Assembly (NCBI RefSeq): GCF_011397635.1
Contig: NC_064761.1
Coordinates: forward strand, 40,946,143-41,010,142
Source of the DNA: Epinephelus fuscoguttatus
Lineage: Eukaryota > Chordata > Actinopteri > Perciformes > Serranidae
Length of the DNA: 64,000 nt
Direction: 5' to 3'
The position numbers and the translations under genes were made by a program. The notes under the pieces were generated by a model, which did not search any database, had not been told where the DNA came from, and worked only from the letters and a program-made list of their open reading frames with translations. Positions 12,390 to 25,839 of this stretch are shown here, piece after piece. Within the stretch, counting starts at the first letter, position 1. Every line of letters begins with the position of its first letter.

Positions 12390-15300
12390 ATGACAGCCAT
12401 CAAGCATGCTCTCCAGAGGGACATCTTCACACCCAACGATGAGCGTCTCCTGGGCATTGTTAATGTCTGCAAGGCAGGGAAGAAAAAGAAGAACTGCTTC
12501 CTGTGTGCCACAGGTAAATGAGTTCTTCTGTAAATATATCTTTTAATGACAAAGGCTGAATGTTTTTGAAATGATGTGCTTGTTATTTTCCAGTTACGAC
12601 AGAGAGGCCCGTCCAGGTTAAAGTGGTTAAGGTGAAAAAATCTGACAAGGGGGACTTTTACAAACGACAGCAGACATGGGAGCTCCGAGATCTGACAGAA
12701 GTAGATGCCAAAGATGCAAGCAAGGTCAGACAAATAGTGTATCCCGCTGGTTCCCAAGCTGGGGGTCCCGACTCTCATAAGGGGTCGCTAAAGCTTCATG
12801 GGGGGCTCACTTCTTGGTTTGAAGGGGTGTAAGAAAACTTTTTAAAAGAAATCAAATACTCAGTCAGCGTATGTTTCAGTTTTTCATTTAATTTTGTGAA
12901 GAAAACAAAATGTTATTTTTTAAGTTTAAATTATAATTCAAGAAGTTAACCTAGTAAAAATCTCACAGGATAAACGCACAATGAATACCTGAGGTCAAAA
13001 CAGCTAAAGAGCTAAGAGAACCAGGGCCAAGCATCAGGGAGAAGAAAACAACTGAGTATATAAAAAAAAAAGAAGCACACAGAAAGCGTTATAGCAGTTG
13101 GAGGCAGCTTTTTGTAATTGTTTTTAATAAAAATGAAGCTTTTTGCCTTGCTACGTGTCTCGCGTTTCTGCGCTCAAGGAGCCTGCCATTTTTACTGCAG
13201 CGCTCTGACCTCCTCGAGTTGAAAAAGCTTCAACTCAGATTGGATAAGTGTCCCGCGTCTTTTACGCTTTTTCCCGTTTTCTAACCGGATGATTTTAGAG
13301 GTGGTCACAACAACAAGTTTACAGTTGGTAAACAATGGAGGAGAAACTGGTGGAAGTGGTTGCTGGATACCCAGAGTTATTTGACTTTACCCTCTGCCTG
13401 TACTTTTTAGTAACTAGTTACTAATAACTGTGAAAATAAGTAGGTAGTTTTAGCTAGCCAAAATAGACGGTAGATTGATTACACGGTAAGGTCAGGGTAA
13501 GGAGGTGATGGGGTGGCTGTCTGGCAACAACTAAAAGTGCAGCAAGCATTTTTTACTAGTGGCATTCAATTTAAAAAACGAAAAGGCAGCGTGGTACGCT
13601 TCACATTTTGCAACATGCAGAATGCTGTCTGTGTGATCGGTGCCTAAGTATGTATGTTTTGAAAAATTAAATAAAAATAACCTAATACAGACAGAAAATT
13701 GCACAAAAAGTTCCTAGAAATATCAGAAAAAAGTCAACACTGATGTAATATTCAGTGAGAAAATCTGCTTAAAATTCATTCACTGTTATTTCACATAAAC
13801 TTTTGCAGTTATTGTGTTCACTTTTTGGGTTAATTGTACTGTTTATCAGTTTTTCTGTATCAGTTTAGTCAGAAGATAAAAGGTTGGGAACCACTGGTGT
13901 ATCCTATACTTTTTAAACCCATAACCTTCTTCACTTGTTATAGATAAATGTCCAGTGCTCATACGCTCTCTTTCTCCTGTTACTGTTAAGGAAAACCCTG
14001 AATTTGACCTTCACTTTGAGAAGGTGTACCGGTGGGTAGCCAGCAGCACAGCTGAGAAAAACTCCTTCATCTCCTGCATTTGGAAGCTAAACCAGCGATA
14101 CCTGAGGAAGAAGTTGGAGTTTGTGAATGTCAGTTCTCAGCTGCTGGAAGGTGTGGAATCGCTCTATCCTTTCTGTAGCCACGCCCTGTGAGCGCATGCC
14201 TCTTTTCATGATTTGATTATATTTGTTTAAAGGCTTGTCTCTTCCTCTTAAACCAATAGTGTTGACCCTAGAGTGCATTGGTCATGTTTGGTCTAATTTA
14301 GCCCAGAAGTGAGAATCTCTGCTGGATTTTGGTTTAGTTTATTTATTAATTGCATGTTTTTTAAAAAAAGTGTTTGACCTCTTCTTTGTATCTTGGTTTG
14401 TGGTATGGCTTTCTGTGTTAAATTCTTCTTTATTCTCACTCTTCTCTCTTAAACTTTCTCTGGCCAGAACTTCCTAAAGCGGAAGGTTGGTAGGACTTAA
14501 CTTCCCCTTCCTCACTCCTTTCCATTGTTACCTCATGATCTCAAACCTCCATTCTCATTAGAGACGCTCACCTCCCTAAAGCTCCTTTTGTGTGAATTAT
14601 CTGACACTAAATACGGCTGGGCATGATTCATTTTTTTAGTACTCATTACACACATTTAGGCCATGTTTTTGACTCGCTTAGCTTTTTTTACTTGTCCATT
14701 TCATCTTAATTCCTAGGATTATTCACTGACGTGTTCATTAATGTTCTCTGTATCTAATTTGACTGAAACTTGTAGACCATGTTATATCTAATTGTACAAG
14801 AGCAAGGTTTAAGTGCAGTTGTTTGTTAAGTTGTTGGACTGTAATTTGATTTACAGAGGTCTATCAGTTGTTTTTATCAGCCACAACAAACCTGATAGTA
14901 GCCATTTCAGATTACAGGTGTACCTCTTCCATTACTGGTAGCAAATGAGTAGCTGGTGGTAAAAGACAACAGTTTATAAGACTCTTCTGAAAATGCCATT
15001 CCCCATCACCAAATGTATTTTTGTTTGTATTTCTCACAAGACGTGTGTAAATCTCGGTGTTGGAAGATACCACAATGTGTCTTGAACTTTGTGTTTGTGC
15101 TCATGTCTTCAACGTACATTTCCATGTATGTTTTTTGTGGCATTAGAGTCTGTGCCAAGTGGGGAGAGTCAGAGTGTTGCCGGGGGTGATGAGGATGCCC
15201 TGGACGACTACCAGGAGCTGAGCACACGTGAAGAGCAGGACATCGAGAGCATGATGGAGATGTGCGAGTACGCCATCTCCAACGCTGAGGCCTTTGCGGA

Positions 15301-18300
15301 GCAGCTCTCCAGGGAGCTGCAGGTTCTAGATGGGGTGAGTGAAGCGACTGCTAAACTAAAAAAGAATGAAAAGTATACAAAGTTTTGTACTTGTCTATGA
15401 TCGTATTTTGCAGGTGAGCTTGGACAAAAATATTTACGTTAAGAAACATATCATAATACCTTTTCATTGTTGAATGTTCTAAGGCCAACATCCAGTCCAT
15501 CATGGCATCAGAGAAGCAGGTCAATATCCTGATGCAGCTGCTGGACGAGGCGCTGGGTGAGGTGGACACCATCGAGGGAAAGCTGAGCAGCTATGAGGAG
15601 ATGCTCCAGAGCGTCAAGGAGCAGATGGACCAGATCTCACAGAGCAACCGCCTTATCCAGATCAGCAACACCAACAATGTCAAACTGCTGGATGAGATCC
15701 AGTTCTTAGTGGTGAGGAACATGTTTGAAGTTATGATTGCTGAATTAAAGGTTCTGTATGTGATATTCAGAGCATTTATATAGCAGCAAACCACTATTAA
15801 CTATGTAAAGATATAGGGGAGTGATGGCGACCTGAGCAAAGAATTAAGTCACACTTCCTGTGTGTGTTGTAATCCGAGCATCTCTGTGGTTTGTTGTGGT
15901 ACACATGCTAATTTAAAGACATGTAGCAGAGGTCTTTTTGCACAAAAAGTATCTGCCATTTTGTTATATTTTTACCTGAGTTAAATGACTTAAATTTCAA
16001 ATAATCCTAATGCAAATGTGCAAAATATTCAAACAATCCTATTTTCTAGATGTGAAGCCTTTAAATAAGAATTGAATAGCTACATTGTTTGATGACAGCA
16101 CTGTTTCTTCCCTCATGTAGAACTACATGGACCTGTCAAAGGGACACATCAGAGCCTTGCAGGAAGGAGACCTGACCTCCCCTAAAGGAATTGAGGCCTG
16201 CATCAATGCATCTGAAGCTCTTCTGCAGTGCATGAACGTGGCCCTCCGACCAGGTTAGTTTACACATGTACTTGCTTATCAGTTGTTTCTCACTGCCGGT
16301 GAGCAACTCTCAGAAGTTGCAAATTTGGAAAACTTAAAACTCAATGAACACGTTTTAGAAAAATACAACTGACGTCTTTGCTGATTGCGTACAAATGCGG
16401 ATACACTTTTCCTTGCCTGTAAATGCCTATCTGAAATTAGTAATCAAATGAAAGTGATGTCCTTTTCCTTCCATAGGCCACGACAAGCTGATGGCTGTGA
16501 TACAGCAACAGCTCCTGTTTGCTGAGCTGAGAGACACCTTCGCTCGCCGCCTCACCAATCACCTCAACAATGTGTTTGTTCACCAGGTAACAGACAAACT
16601 ACACTTACAGGGGATTCAACATGTTTGAAAGCTTTAAGTGTAGAAGTACTCTGCTTTGTAAGATGCAGTTTCAGGTGGTGTGTTACATAGGAATTTCCTT
16701 TAAAGATTTATTTTCTGATTTACTGTCCCTGGTTTTTGAAGCATTAAATATGTACTAAAGCATTTATAAACAGTAGATTTACTCAAAATGATAATGGTAC
16801 TTTAGTGTATCCAATTTTTCTGCTCCACTAATATTTTACTTTTTCCTTCACTACATTTATGTGACAGCTGTAGTTACTGGTTAAGACTATAAAGTAGTTA
16901 AAACTAGCGTCTCCATGGCCAGCTACATCAGTGGAATGGTACTTCAACAGGCTGTTTTAAACCTTCATGGTTTGTTTTTGGATTAATAGCCCAGTCCAGC
17001 CCAAAGATTCATGAAGAGATGAGTTAAAACATGCAACTACTTGCAGCGCACCGTTCTGCAACGTTCTAAAAACCTGCTGGATCACACCAGTGCAACTACA
17101 TGAGATGGTTAAGATGCTGAAGACTCAGAGGCTACAAAATTATTAGCTCTGCATCGTTAGACAAAACATTTTACTCAGTTTTCCGGCCAACAGAGGAGAG
17201 GGAGCAGGATTTTATAAACCAGATTTAAGTCACATCTTGCTCTTGTGAGTCTGCTGCACCAGGTAGTCTGTCCTGTTCTTTTCCAGGCTCTGTCTCTCTC
17301 TTTATATCTCTGTCTCCGCCATCATGGACTTCCTGTTTCGCTGTGACTCTCTTCCTGGGCTTCTTTGTGTCGTTTCCTTCTAGTTGTGTCCCTCCTATTC
17401 TTGACTCTTCCTGTTGTTCACTTTGAATCATCCCACTCTGCTCTCTGTCTCTGTGTCAGTTCAACCACTTCAGTCACTTCAAAATGACCATCCCTCAGTT
17501 CTATAGGTCCTCCTGTCTGTCGCTTCCAGTGAGTACCCTCACGGTAACGCCCCACTTGCCCCCTCTTTGCTGATGTTTGACCTCTCATACCTCACTCCAA
17601 CTTACATGTCATTACCTCAGAGACCTCAGGCCTAACATAGCCTATACCTTACTGCATGGAATATGTTTCTAACTACTTAACATCTCTCATTCGATCTCAA
17701 AGCTGAAGAGGCACCGCTCATCTCTCTCCTCCTCCATCACTTGTCTGCACTCAGCTGAGGGCTCTGTGTGTTTGGGTGCTAACTTGGCTTTGTGCAAAAG
17801 GTCTCATATCATTAAAATCCTGTGCCTGTCTGCTCTGCGTGCATGTCTTGTAGCACAAGCAGTAGATGCTGAACATCATAGCAATGAGGGGACGTGAAGA
17901 GAACATCAGTATGGCAGTAAGAGTTGCGCTTTTCAATTAGTTGAGCTGAAGAAGTGGTGGAATTATGAGTTGAACAATGTGTCGTTTATCTTGAAAACAT
18001 CTGGGTTTGTGGTAATTTGAGGTAAGGTGTCCTATCCACAGATGTTTGTGATAGGAAGATAAATATCCTCGTGTGTTGAGTGTGTCTGTGTGTATACAGA
18101 GAGATGGAATGGGACTTAATATTAGGTTCCTGTGTAGAATGTAATCCTAATTGTCTCCCCTCTCTCTTGTCATCCAGGGCCATGACCAGAGCTCCACCCT
18201 GTCGCAGCACACAGCTGAGCTGAGTCTGCCCAAACACAGCCCCCTCCACAGGGACCTGCTGCGTTATGCCAAGCTCATGGAGTGGCTGAAGAACACCCAC

Positions 18301-21300
18301 AGGGAGAAGTACGAGGGCCTGTCAAGGGTCAGTGCTGTTATCTGACAAAATGTTTAAAGGAATAGTGGAAATACTGAGATGAGAAAATAGATGTCACTCT
18401 GATATCTGTGGGTCAAAGGGAACGCTATTTTGTTTTTGTCTAAGTGACTAATGGGAGCAACAATTTTTTTAATTGGTCCAATATTAAGCGAGAGCACTGT
18501 AGCCGGCAACTGTAAAACGGGCTGCAGTGTAATCCTTCGAGGCAGTAGGGGACAGCCAATGCGCATCCACTAAAAGTGCTTGTTTTTGCCACTGACAGGC
18601 TCAGTTTGATTTATAGGTGTCTGACAACATTACAGAAAGGACCCAGCAGAGATATTGAACTTTGTTCTGTACCTTTTGTTTGAGCTGGCTTGTTTGGTAT
18701 TGTCTCCCTGCAAAAACTCAATTCTCCTTGAGTGAGACTTGTTTAGTAGGGCTGCACCCAACTCATAATTATGACAGATCGAATCAGATTTACCTGTTCA
18801 ATATGAATATTGACCATTCATGCCTTTTCCCACATGGAGTTTGAACACAGTTTAGTGGGGCATGCAGTGTGACAGTGACAGTGACACCTAATATAGTAAA
18901 CAAGCTAACTGCGCTAAAGATGGGTCACGACATATTTTGCCAACACTAGATATCAAACAAAAGCCAAAGACTCCAGGCAACTGCCTACGTGTCCGAACTA
19001 AAACCACAGCAGTACACTGTGCATACTGACTGACAAAAAAAAGGCTGCTCAATTTGAAGGAATCTCAGTTGACTGAAGGGTCTCTGATTGACGATTCGAA
19101 TCTCTGACCTTCAGGGGGAGCCCTATTGGTTAGAACCTATTAAGAAACAGACTAAACTAAATCAAGCAAACAGTAAAGAAGAGCATATTTATTATATTAT
19201 ATTATATTATATTATATTATATTATATTATAATAACAATCTGAGCTTGTCAGAGTCAAAAACAAGCAGATTGAAAGATAGCAAAGTTTCCCTTTAAATTT
19301 GTAACCCCTAAGATTTGAGTCTTGGATGATTTTGCAACACACACATAGTTAACATGATAACAGCAAAACTAACAATGAAAACTACTCTAAAGACAATAAA
19401 CTTGCATAAACAGCTTCCCCTAAACTAACTGTCCAGTGTGCATATTTAGTGTACAGACTAGGAGTCTAGATCTTCTCATTTAACTCAGCAAGAAAGCAAA
19501 TTATGTGTGGTTTCAAAATGTTGAATTATCACTTTAAAATTAAGTATTCAGGATGTGGTGTTTTGCATCTAAATATCTCAACAAGTGCATTCTCCTTTTT
19601 TTTTGTCTTTTTTTTCCAGACCTACGTTGACTACATGAGCAGATTATATGAACGAGAAATCAAAGACTTCTTTGAGGTGGCCAAGATAAAGATGGCGGGT
19701 ACAACCAAGGAGGCCAAGGGCAAGTTTGGTAAGAGCTGCGATTCACAGGCCTGTTGGAGTGTAGACATGCAGCACGTTTGTCCTCTGGAGTTAGTGATAT
19801 TTGTGTGTTAGGATTTTCAAGTAGCATCTTTTTTTGTCTTTTTCTCCCTTTTTTGTAACGTGTGGTTTACTCAAAGCTAATGAGAATTTAACATCTCTTG
19901 AATATGTATTTTGTATTGTACTATCACACAAACTTTAATGTAATATTCGTGTATGAATAAGGAAACACTGTCTCATTCTTTTACAGCCTTTTCTGTATCA
20001 CATCTGTTACCAAAAACATATTTTCTCAACTACTGTGTGCTCCCAAAGTGCTGAAGTCCTGCCTCTTGTTTTGATGACGTCTCTTTTTCCCTTTGTACAA
20101 GGATCTTACATACATGTCACACTATGTGTTTAAAATCCGATGAGGACTCTTGGTTGAGCTTTGGTTTTGGCAGAATTATAGAACTCTGCTTTCTGCATTC
20201 TCTGTCAGCTTTTCCTGCTGAAAACAAAAAAATTGTTTTCCAAAGGTTTGTCCGAGCTACAAGCCTCCCTAAAGCCACCGCAGTGCACGTCAGCATATAT
20301 GTAACTTTGTACATCTAACATCTAGCCTCACCCCTCCCCATGCTGCATGTTTTTAAGCCTAACCTGTCTCTGTCTTTGATGCCTGCCTTTCTAACTGGCT
20401 GCAGCCACGCTTCCGCGGAAAGAGAGTGCACTCAAACAGGAAACAGAAAGTAAGTATGACATTTGGATAGAGCTATTCCACCGTCAATTACTCTCTCTGC
20501 TTCTTACCACTGTGCCTCACATTAGCTGCACTAAAAGGACCCCTTTGCTCAAAGCCCTCCGCTACCCCGATACATACCACTTTAAACCCTGCCAACCATT
20601 ACGTCTCCATGTACCTGGTTGGTTTGTGCAAAGTCTTCACAATGCAGCTGAATGTTTCATCACATATTCTGATTCTGTGAGAGAGGCCTAAAAAGCTAAC
20701 CATTGAAGCCCATGTTATTTTTGATGATTTGACTGTGTGAATTTTTGAATATTGTCATAATTGACTTCCATACGCCTGCAGTTTGATTTGGACTCACCCT
20801 CACTACACATGTGACATTGAATCACTGTATTCGCTGTATTAGGCCTTCATGGCAGCTCCGGGAAGCTGACAGGCTCTACCTCAAGCCTGAACAAGCTGAC
20901 CGTGCAGGGCTCCAACAGCCGGCGTTCCCAGTCTTCCTCGCTGCTAGACATGGGCAACATGTCCGCCTCCGACCTGGACGTGGCTGACAGGACCAAGTTT
21001 GACAAGGTGATGCTTCCAGATAAACAAAGATTTAATCAAACTATGACTGCACAATTCATAGAATATTAATTTCGATCATGATATTGGCATCCCACAATTA
21101 AATGAACATGATCGACTGCAATATTGATGTTTAAAATGGGTGTTCCGTTCATAGAAAATCTAGAGAAGGAGAGTAATATACAACAAAGAGCAGAAGGAGA
21201 AAACAAAAATCTAATGTCTGGAGCAGAAGCTAAAAAACTAGCCCCTCTGTACGAATCATCATCCAATGCTTGAATGTATTTTGTCCCTAAAATCAATGAA

Positions 21301-24300
21301 TAATCATGATGATTAATATTTTGGACATAATTGTACAGCCCTAAATCAAAACAGTAAATGTGAAATGGAAATAAAACTGTGAACAGTATCAAGAGATTAA
21401 ATGGGGGGTGTTTGTTTTTGCAGATATTTGAGCAGGTCCTCAGTGAGCTGGAGCCTCTGTGTCTCGCAGAACAAGACTTCATCAGCAAGTTCTTCAAGCT
21501 GCAGCAGCACCCGACAGTCACACCGCCTCTCGCTCAGGTAAGTCTGTGATCAGATAATGGACGTGTGATGATACAAAATGCCACCGACTGATGTGTCGTC
21601 TTTAGTAACATGAAATTGTGTAATCCCTCATTTCACAACATTTTTCTTGCCTGAAAGCATGATATAAAACAACAATAACAGGTGCAGCATCATTCATATA
21701 TACACGTCAGCAGATGTTTGTTTGGATTTGTCATGTCTAATGTCTTTTTTCTTGTCAGCCCGAAACAGAGGAAGCAGATGGAGGCCCGCTGTCAAGAATG
21801 CCTCCCCAGGCTGAACACAGACACTCTTTGTCATCAGAGTGAGTAGTTTCCTGTCGTTGGTTCACTTCTCCTGCAAATATAACCCTGCCAGAAACATTAA
21901 TCATATTTGCTTTGAATCACTCTCTTTTCTTTGTTAAACTTGTCACTGCTTTTTTTTTTTTTTAATTTAACTCTGTTATTCGCTTCTTTTTTGTGACACA
22001 AGGAAAGACCTGGTGCGGCTGATGATGAATAAAATCTTCCAGAGCATCGAGTTGGAGCTCAACAGTCTCATCGCCCTGGGTGACAAGATTGACAGCTTTA
22101 ACTCTCTCTACATGCTGGTGAAGATGAGTCACCATGTGTGGACAGCTGAAAACGTCGACCCGGCCTCTTACCTCAGTACTACTTTGGGAAATGTGTTGGT
22201 CACTGTCAAGAGGAATTTTGACAAATGCATTGTGAGTGGAGTCCAAATGATAAAGGAAAAATCTAGTCATTTGAAAAAGGAAATTTAATACTTGCTTTTC
22301 ACTGTTTGTGGAGTTAAAGGAGTAATTCACCCCCTAACGAAGCTTTTGTATATCAGTTACTCACCCCATGTTATGATTCATGAAGAAAACTTTGTCTTGC
22401 AAGTCTTGATGAATTGAAATCATTGGGGTCCACGTTTAATAACAGTAAAACTATGTCATTTGGAAGGGGGAAGTATTCCTTTAAGGTCATACACACATTA
22501 TGAACTCAATATGATTTATCTTTTTCTCACAGTCTGGTCAGATCAGACAGATGGAGGAAGTGAAGATTTCTAAGAAGAGCAAAGTTGGTATCCTGCAGTT
22601 TGTCACTGGGTTTGAGGAGTTTGCTGAGCTGGCGGAAACCATCTTCCGTAATGCGGAGCGTAGAGGGGACCTGGACAAAGCTTACGTCAAACTTATCAGG
22701 GCTGTCTTTATGAATGGTGAGAGCACTGGTCAACCTAACTGGCTATGGATGATGTGGCATTTTATGTAATACCTGGAAATTGATCCCTGAATGTCGTTTG
22801 TCTTTTCAGTGGAGAAGGTTGCCAGTGAGAGCCAGAAGACACCTCGGGATGTTGTGATGATGGAGAATTTCCACCACATCTTTTCCACACTTTCACGTCT
22901 GAAGATCTCGTGTCTGGACGCAGAGAGGCGAGAGGCCAAGCACAAATACACAGACCATCTGCAGTCCTACGTCATCAACTCTCTGGGCCAGCCTCTTGAA
23001 AAACTCAACGTGAGTTGTAATATCTTTCAGAGTTATCACAAAGTTTCATCGTGTTCCTGGACATGCACGATGTGAGAATTTACTGAGTGGTTGTTTTCAG
23101 TGCATCATGGGTAAACTGTTACCTGTCTCCTGCAGCATTTCTTTGAGGGAGTCGAGGCCCGTGTGGCTCAGGGTGTACGTGAGGAGGAGGTGAGCTACCA
23201 GCTGGCCTTTAACAAACAAGAGCTGCGAAAAGTTATCAAAGAGTATCCTGGCAAAGAGGTGAAAAAGGGACTTGATAACCTTTACAAGAAGGTGGACAAA
23301 CATCTGTGTGAAGAGGAGAGTCTGCTACAGGTGAGAATTTTAAAGTTTTAAGATCCAGTGTGTAGGAGTTAGGGGGATATATTGGCAGAAATGGAATGTC
23401 AGTGTGTCCTTCAGTATGTAATCACCTAAAAAATAAGAATTGTGTTTTTGTTACCTTACAATGAGCTGTTTATATCTACACAGGGAGCAGGTCCTTGTCA
23501 GTGGAGATTGCCATGTTGCACCACCATGTTTCTACAGTAGTCCAGAATGGACAAACCAAACACATGCTCAGGATAGGGCCATATGTATTTTGTGTATTCT
23601 CGTCGGCCACCATAGTTGGCAGCTTCTCAGTGAGGAGAGTGTCAGAAAAATATTTTTTTAACATAAGACTGCTTTATTCAGAATATTTACCTGTTTAAAT
23701 CACTTGGGTTGTTTGTTTTGGAGAGGTGAAGACCTCTGCAGGCAATTTGGCTCCTGATAAAAACCTCCTTATCGTCTGTATCACAAATAAGGTGAGCACA
23801 TGTTAGCAGGTGGTGGGATAGTGGCCCATCTGCGATGTGCCACATGGCGTAGGACAAACACGGATTTGTATCGTAAAACTGCTCTTAACAGGGTTCTGCA
23901 GATCCGTAAAAAAGTCTTTAAAGATTGTAAATCATTCATCTAAAAATAAGGCCTTAATTTGTTTTTTAAAATGTCTTAAGTCAGTCTTTCAAAGTCTTAA
24001 AAATTCAAAGATGTAGGAGGTAGGATTTTAGGATTTTTTTCTGACATTGCATTGTAAAATCTCCAAAATTGATTAGTAATATAATTTTTTTGCTCAGAGC
24101 AGATGATCCAATGTCTGTTAGCTAGCTGTCACTGTGCCCTTGATGACTTTTGGAAGTGCAAGAAGGTTTTAAAGCTTTGCACGATGGGAATTAAGGGAGT
24201 GGAATACGACATGCAGAATGAGAAAACACAACAAAACTTGCCAATAAATGCCAAATATTTCCCGGTTCTATTCTCTGTTCGTCTCCACCGGGAGACAAAA

Positions 24301-25492
24301 ATGTTGTGTTTTATGTTACAACAAACATTTGGGCAAAATTGTCCCTAACCCTAAGTAGTTGGTCTTCAGTTTTGGTTATTGTAACATTGGCATTAAAAAG
24401 ACTTAAATCTAAACCTGTTCACTCAGTGTTTTTACCGGTTTTAATCACCCGGGTTCTCTTTTATAAATAATGCATAGGGTCCATACTATGAATGTACGTA
24501 TGGACAAAAGCCAAAAATGGCGTGCGCCAAAAATGTTTGACAGTTTCTTCAGTCAGGCTTCCATCTCACTGCCTGCATCGCCAATTTCCTGTCTCCAAAA
24601 TGTTTGGAAGCATGGGTCAAAGATCACAGATTTAGCGTGGAAAGTGGCATACGCAGTGTTTATAAATGAGGCCGCTGGTCCATTTGTTTCAGAAGAAGGT
24701 TCAGCTAGTTCCACACTACAATTCTCACCTCACCTCACAAATTTTGTGTGGGAAGTGACTGCTTCTTTCAGGCCTCATTTTGTGCGTACACAGTGGTTAT
24801 AAATGAGACCCCTGGTCCATTTGTTTTTTAGGAGGAAGAGACCTCTGTCAATGATTCGACTCCTGGTAAAAAACCCCTGAACAATGAACACTGGATTTTT
24901 TATTTATTTATAAGGACAACACACATTTATCAACTGCTGTCCTTTGGCAAGATGTTTTGAACTCAATAAAAAAATTACAGGACAAAGACAGCATAAGACA
25001 TCAAGTGACTACAGCAAGTAGAAATTGTCAAGATAGAACAGAAGCCATGCAAAGCAACAAGCAACAGCAGAGCACCAGTATAATAAAATAACACAACAAC
25101 AAACAGCATGTTAGCACAGACATGCTGAGCAGCAATAAAAAGTAAAAATAGATAAAACACAATAGTCGATGAATTTTAACCTTGAGAAGTTTCAGCTGGT
25201 TCCAGTCTAAAGTCCTCACCTCCTTGATGCCACTAAATCTCACACACTGGACCTTTAACATGTGAAACTGCTCAGCTGCTCAGTCTTGTGTATCCTTATC
25301 TCATCCTGAGCTGGTGCACTTGCTGATTGTCTCCACCAGGTGGTGTGGCACTCCATGCAAGACGAGTTCATCCGTCAGTACAAGCACTTTGAGGACCTGA
25401 TCGGCCGATGCTATCCTGGGTCTGGGATCACCATGGAGTTCACCATCCAGGACATGTTGGAGTACTTCTCCAGCATCGCTCAGTCTCATTAG
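12390..25492 (+). CDS. exoc1: Exocyst complex component 1 (Sec3 homologue), 18 coding exons
   Basis: Exocyst subunit that helps tether secretory vesicles to the plasma membrane; in the family an N-terminal PH-like domain binds PI(4,5)P2 and small GTPases. Coding exons: 12390-12513, 12594-12724, 13991-14150, 15147-15334, 15484-15711, 16121-16253, 16477-16586, 18178-18327, 19620-19728, 20405-20449, 20843-21006, 21424-21537, 21759-21838, 22003-22231, 22533-22716, 22810-23009, 23136-23330, 25340-25492. They join in frame to 898 aa (human about 894). The protein starts [15 protein letters not shown] and ends [16 protein letters not shown], matching the remembered human protein throughout. The N-terminal PH-like domain covers roughly residues 1-140, a helical coiled-coil part roughly 150-260, and the Sec3 C-terminal helical region the rest. 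The start ATG lies in CCACCATGA, 8 bp into its exon (acceptor at 12380-12381). Donors GTCAGA (12725) and GTCAGT (18328) are weak but fixed by the protein alignment. The last intron (2 kb) is filled by repeats. Confidence 0.96.
12745..13896. mobile_element. Non-autonomous hAT (Charlie-like) element in exoc1 intron
   Basis: The left end CGCTGGTTCCCAA and right end TTGGGAACCACTG form inverted repeats of the hAT-Charlie kind. The 8-bp direct repeats GTGTATCC at 12737-12744 and 13897-13904 are a perfect hAT target-site duplication. The element is 1152 bp with no transposase ORF. It inserted 12 bp downstream of the exoc1 exon ending at 12724. Confidence 0.9.
17460..17528 (+). CDS. exoc1: Candidate in-frame cassette exon of exoc1 (23 aa)
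   Basis: In the intron between coding exons 7 and 8 there is a 69-nt open block. It is preceded by a long pyrimidine tract ending TGTGTCAG and followed by a consensus donor GTGAGT. Both flanking exons meet at a codon boundary, so the block adds 23 residues (starting FNHFSHFKM, ending SSCLSLP) after residue Q358 without shifting frame. I know of no such insert in human EXOC1. It could be a lineage- or tissue-specific exon or a chance open block; the splice signals are better than those of some constitutive exons of this gene. Confidence 0.45.
18746..19127. mobile_element. Non-autonomous element with TAGGGCTGC / GAGCCCTA ends
   Basis: It begins TAGGGCTGCACCCAAC and ends GGGGGAGCCCTA. Internal blocks (AATATAGTAAACAAGC, ACTAGATATCAAACAAAAGCC, GAAGGGTCTCTGATTGA) recur in the longer copy at 49.0-50.34 kb. 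It lies in the exoc1 intron before the exon at 19620. Confidence 0.7.
19186..19232. repeat. (ATTAT)n microsatellite
   Basis: About nine pentanucleotide units in an exoc1 intron. Confidence 0.95.
20405..20449 (+). CDS. exoc1: exoc1 45-nt alternative microexon (15 aa)
   Basis: This in-frame microexon reads [15 protein letters not shown] once the G from the preceding exon is added. It has an AG acceptor (20403-20404) and a strong GTAAGT donor. It corresponds to a 15-residue segment that I recall being present in one human EXOC1 isoform and absent in another, in the same place between KKF and LHGSSGKL. Because 45 is divisible by 3, inclusion (S at the 3' junction) and skipping (G at the junction) both keep the frame, giving 898 or 883 aa. 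It is Lys/Glu-rich and falls in a linker, so it probably changes interactions rather than the fold. Confidence 0.85.
22312..22485. mobile_element. Short MITE with TTAAAGGA ends in exoc1 intron
   Basis: GTTAAAGGAGTAATTCACCCC on the left is mirrored by GTATTCCTTTAA on the right, a common teleost MITE design with a TTAA-like target. About 175 bp, noncoding. Confidence 0.65.
23348..25258. mobile_element. Composite repeat filling the last exoc1 intron
   Basis: It begins AGATCCAGTGTGTAGGA and ends TCACACACTGGACCTTTAA, an inverted pair seen at the ends of a familiar teleost element. The interior is interrupted by other repeats: a tract of AAAGTCTTAAA words at 23890-24000, a GTGGAAAGTGGCATACGC block at 24480-24810, and an AT-rich segment at 24900-25180. 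No transposase frame is visible. Confidence 0.65.
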
Positions 25493-25775
25493 TCTCGCTG
25501 CTATGCACTTTCACAACTGCCTCACACTGGCTGATGATACACTAGCTACTCACTAACTACCCTGTACTGTTATTTGGACAATGAACATTTCCTCTGTGTG
25601 TGTCGATGTGTATTAATGAAAGGGATTTGTACATTGAGCAGTGATGCAAATATCTCTGCACTGTGTGCGCGCTTGTTTCTTTGAGATTCATCAACTCTGC
25701 TCCAAGTATGGTTGTTATATTTTTATTTCTTTATGTCATATGTAAATAATAAATCTGAAGCTGCCGACCCACGCA
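25493..25775 (+). other. exoc1: exoc1 3' UTR with polyadenylation signal
   Basis: After the TAG stop (25490-25492) there is a short AT-rich UTR. A canonical AATAAA lies at 25748-25753, followed by a GT-rich downstream element (GCTGTGTCGAATGGTTGT), so cleavage is likely near 25770. The 3' end therefore sits only about 200-400 bp before the cep135 promoter region. Confidence 0.8.
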
Positions 25776-25839
25776 ATGCTGTGTCGAATGGTTGTATTTA
25801 TTTTATTGTTAGCACATGATGTTAGGTTTAAGGTAAATC

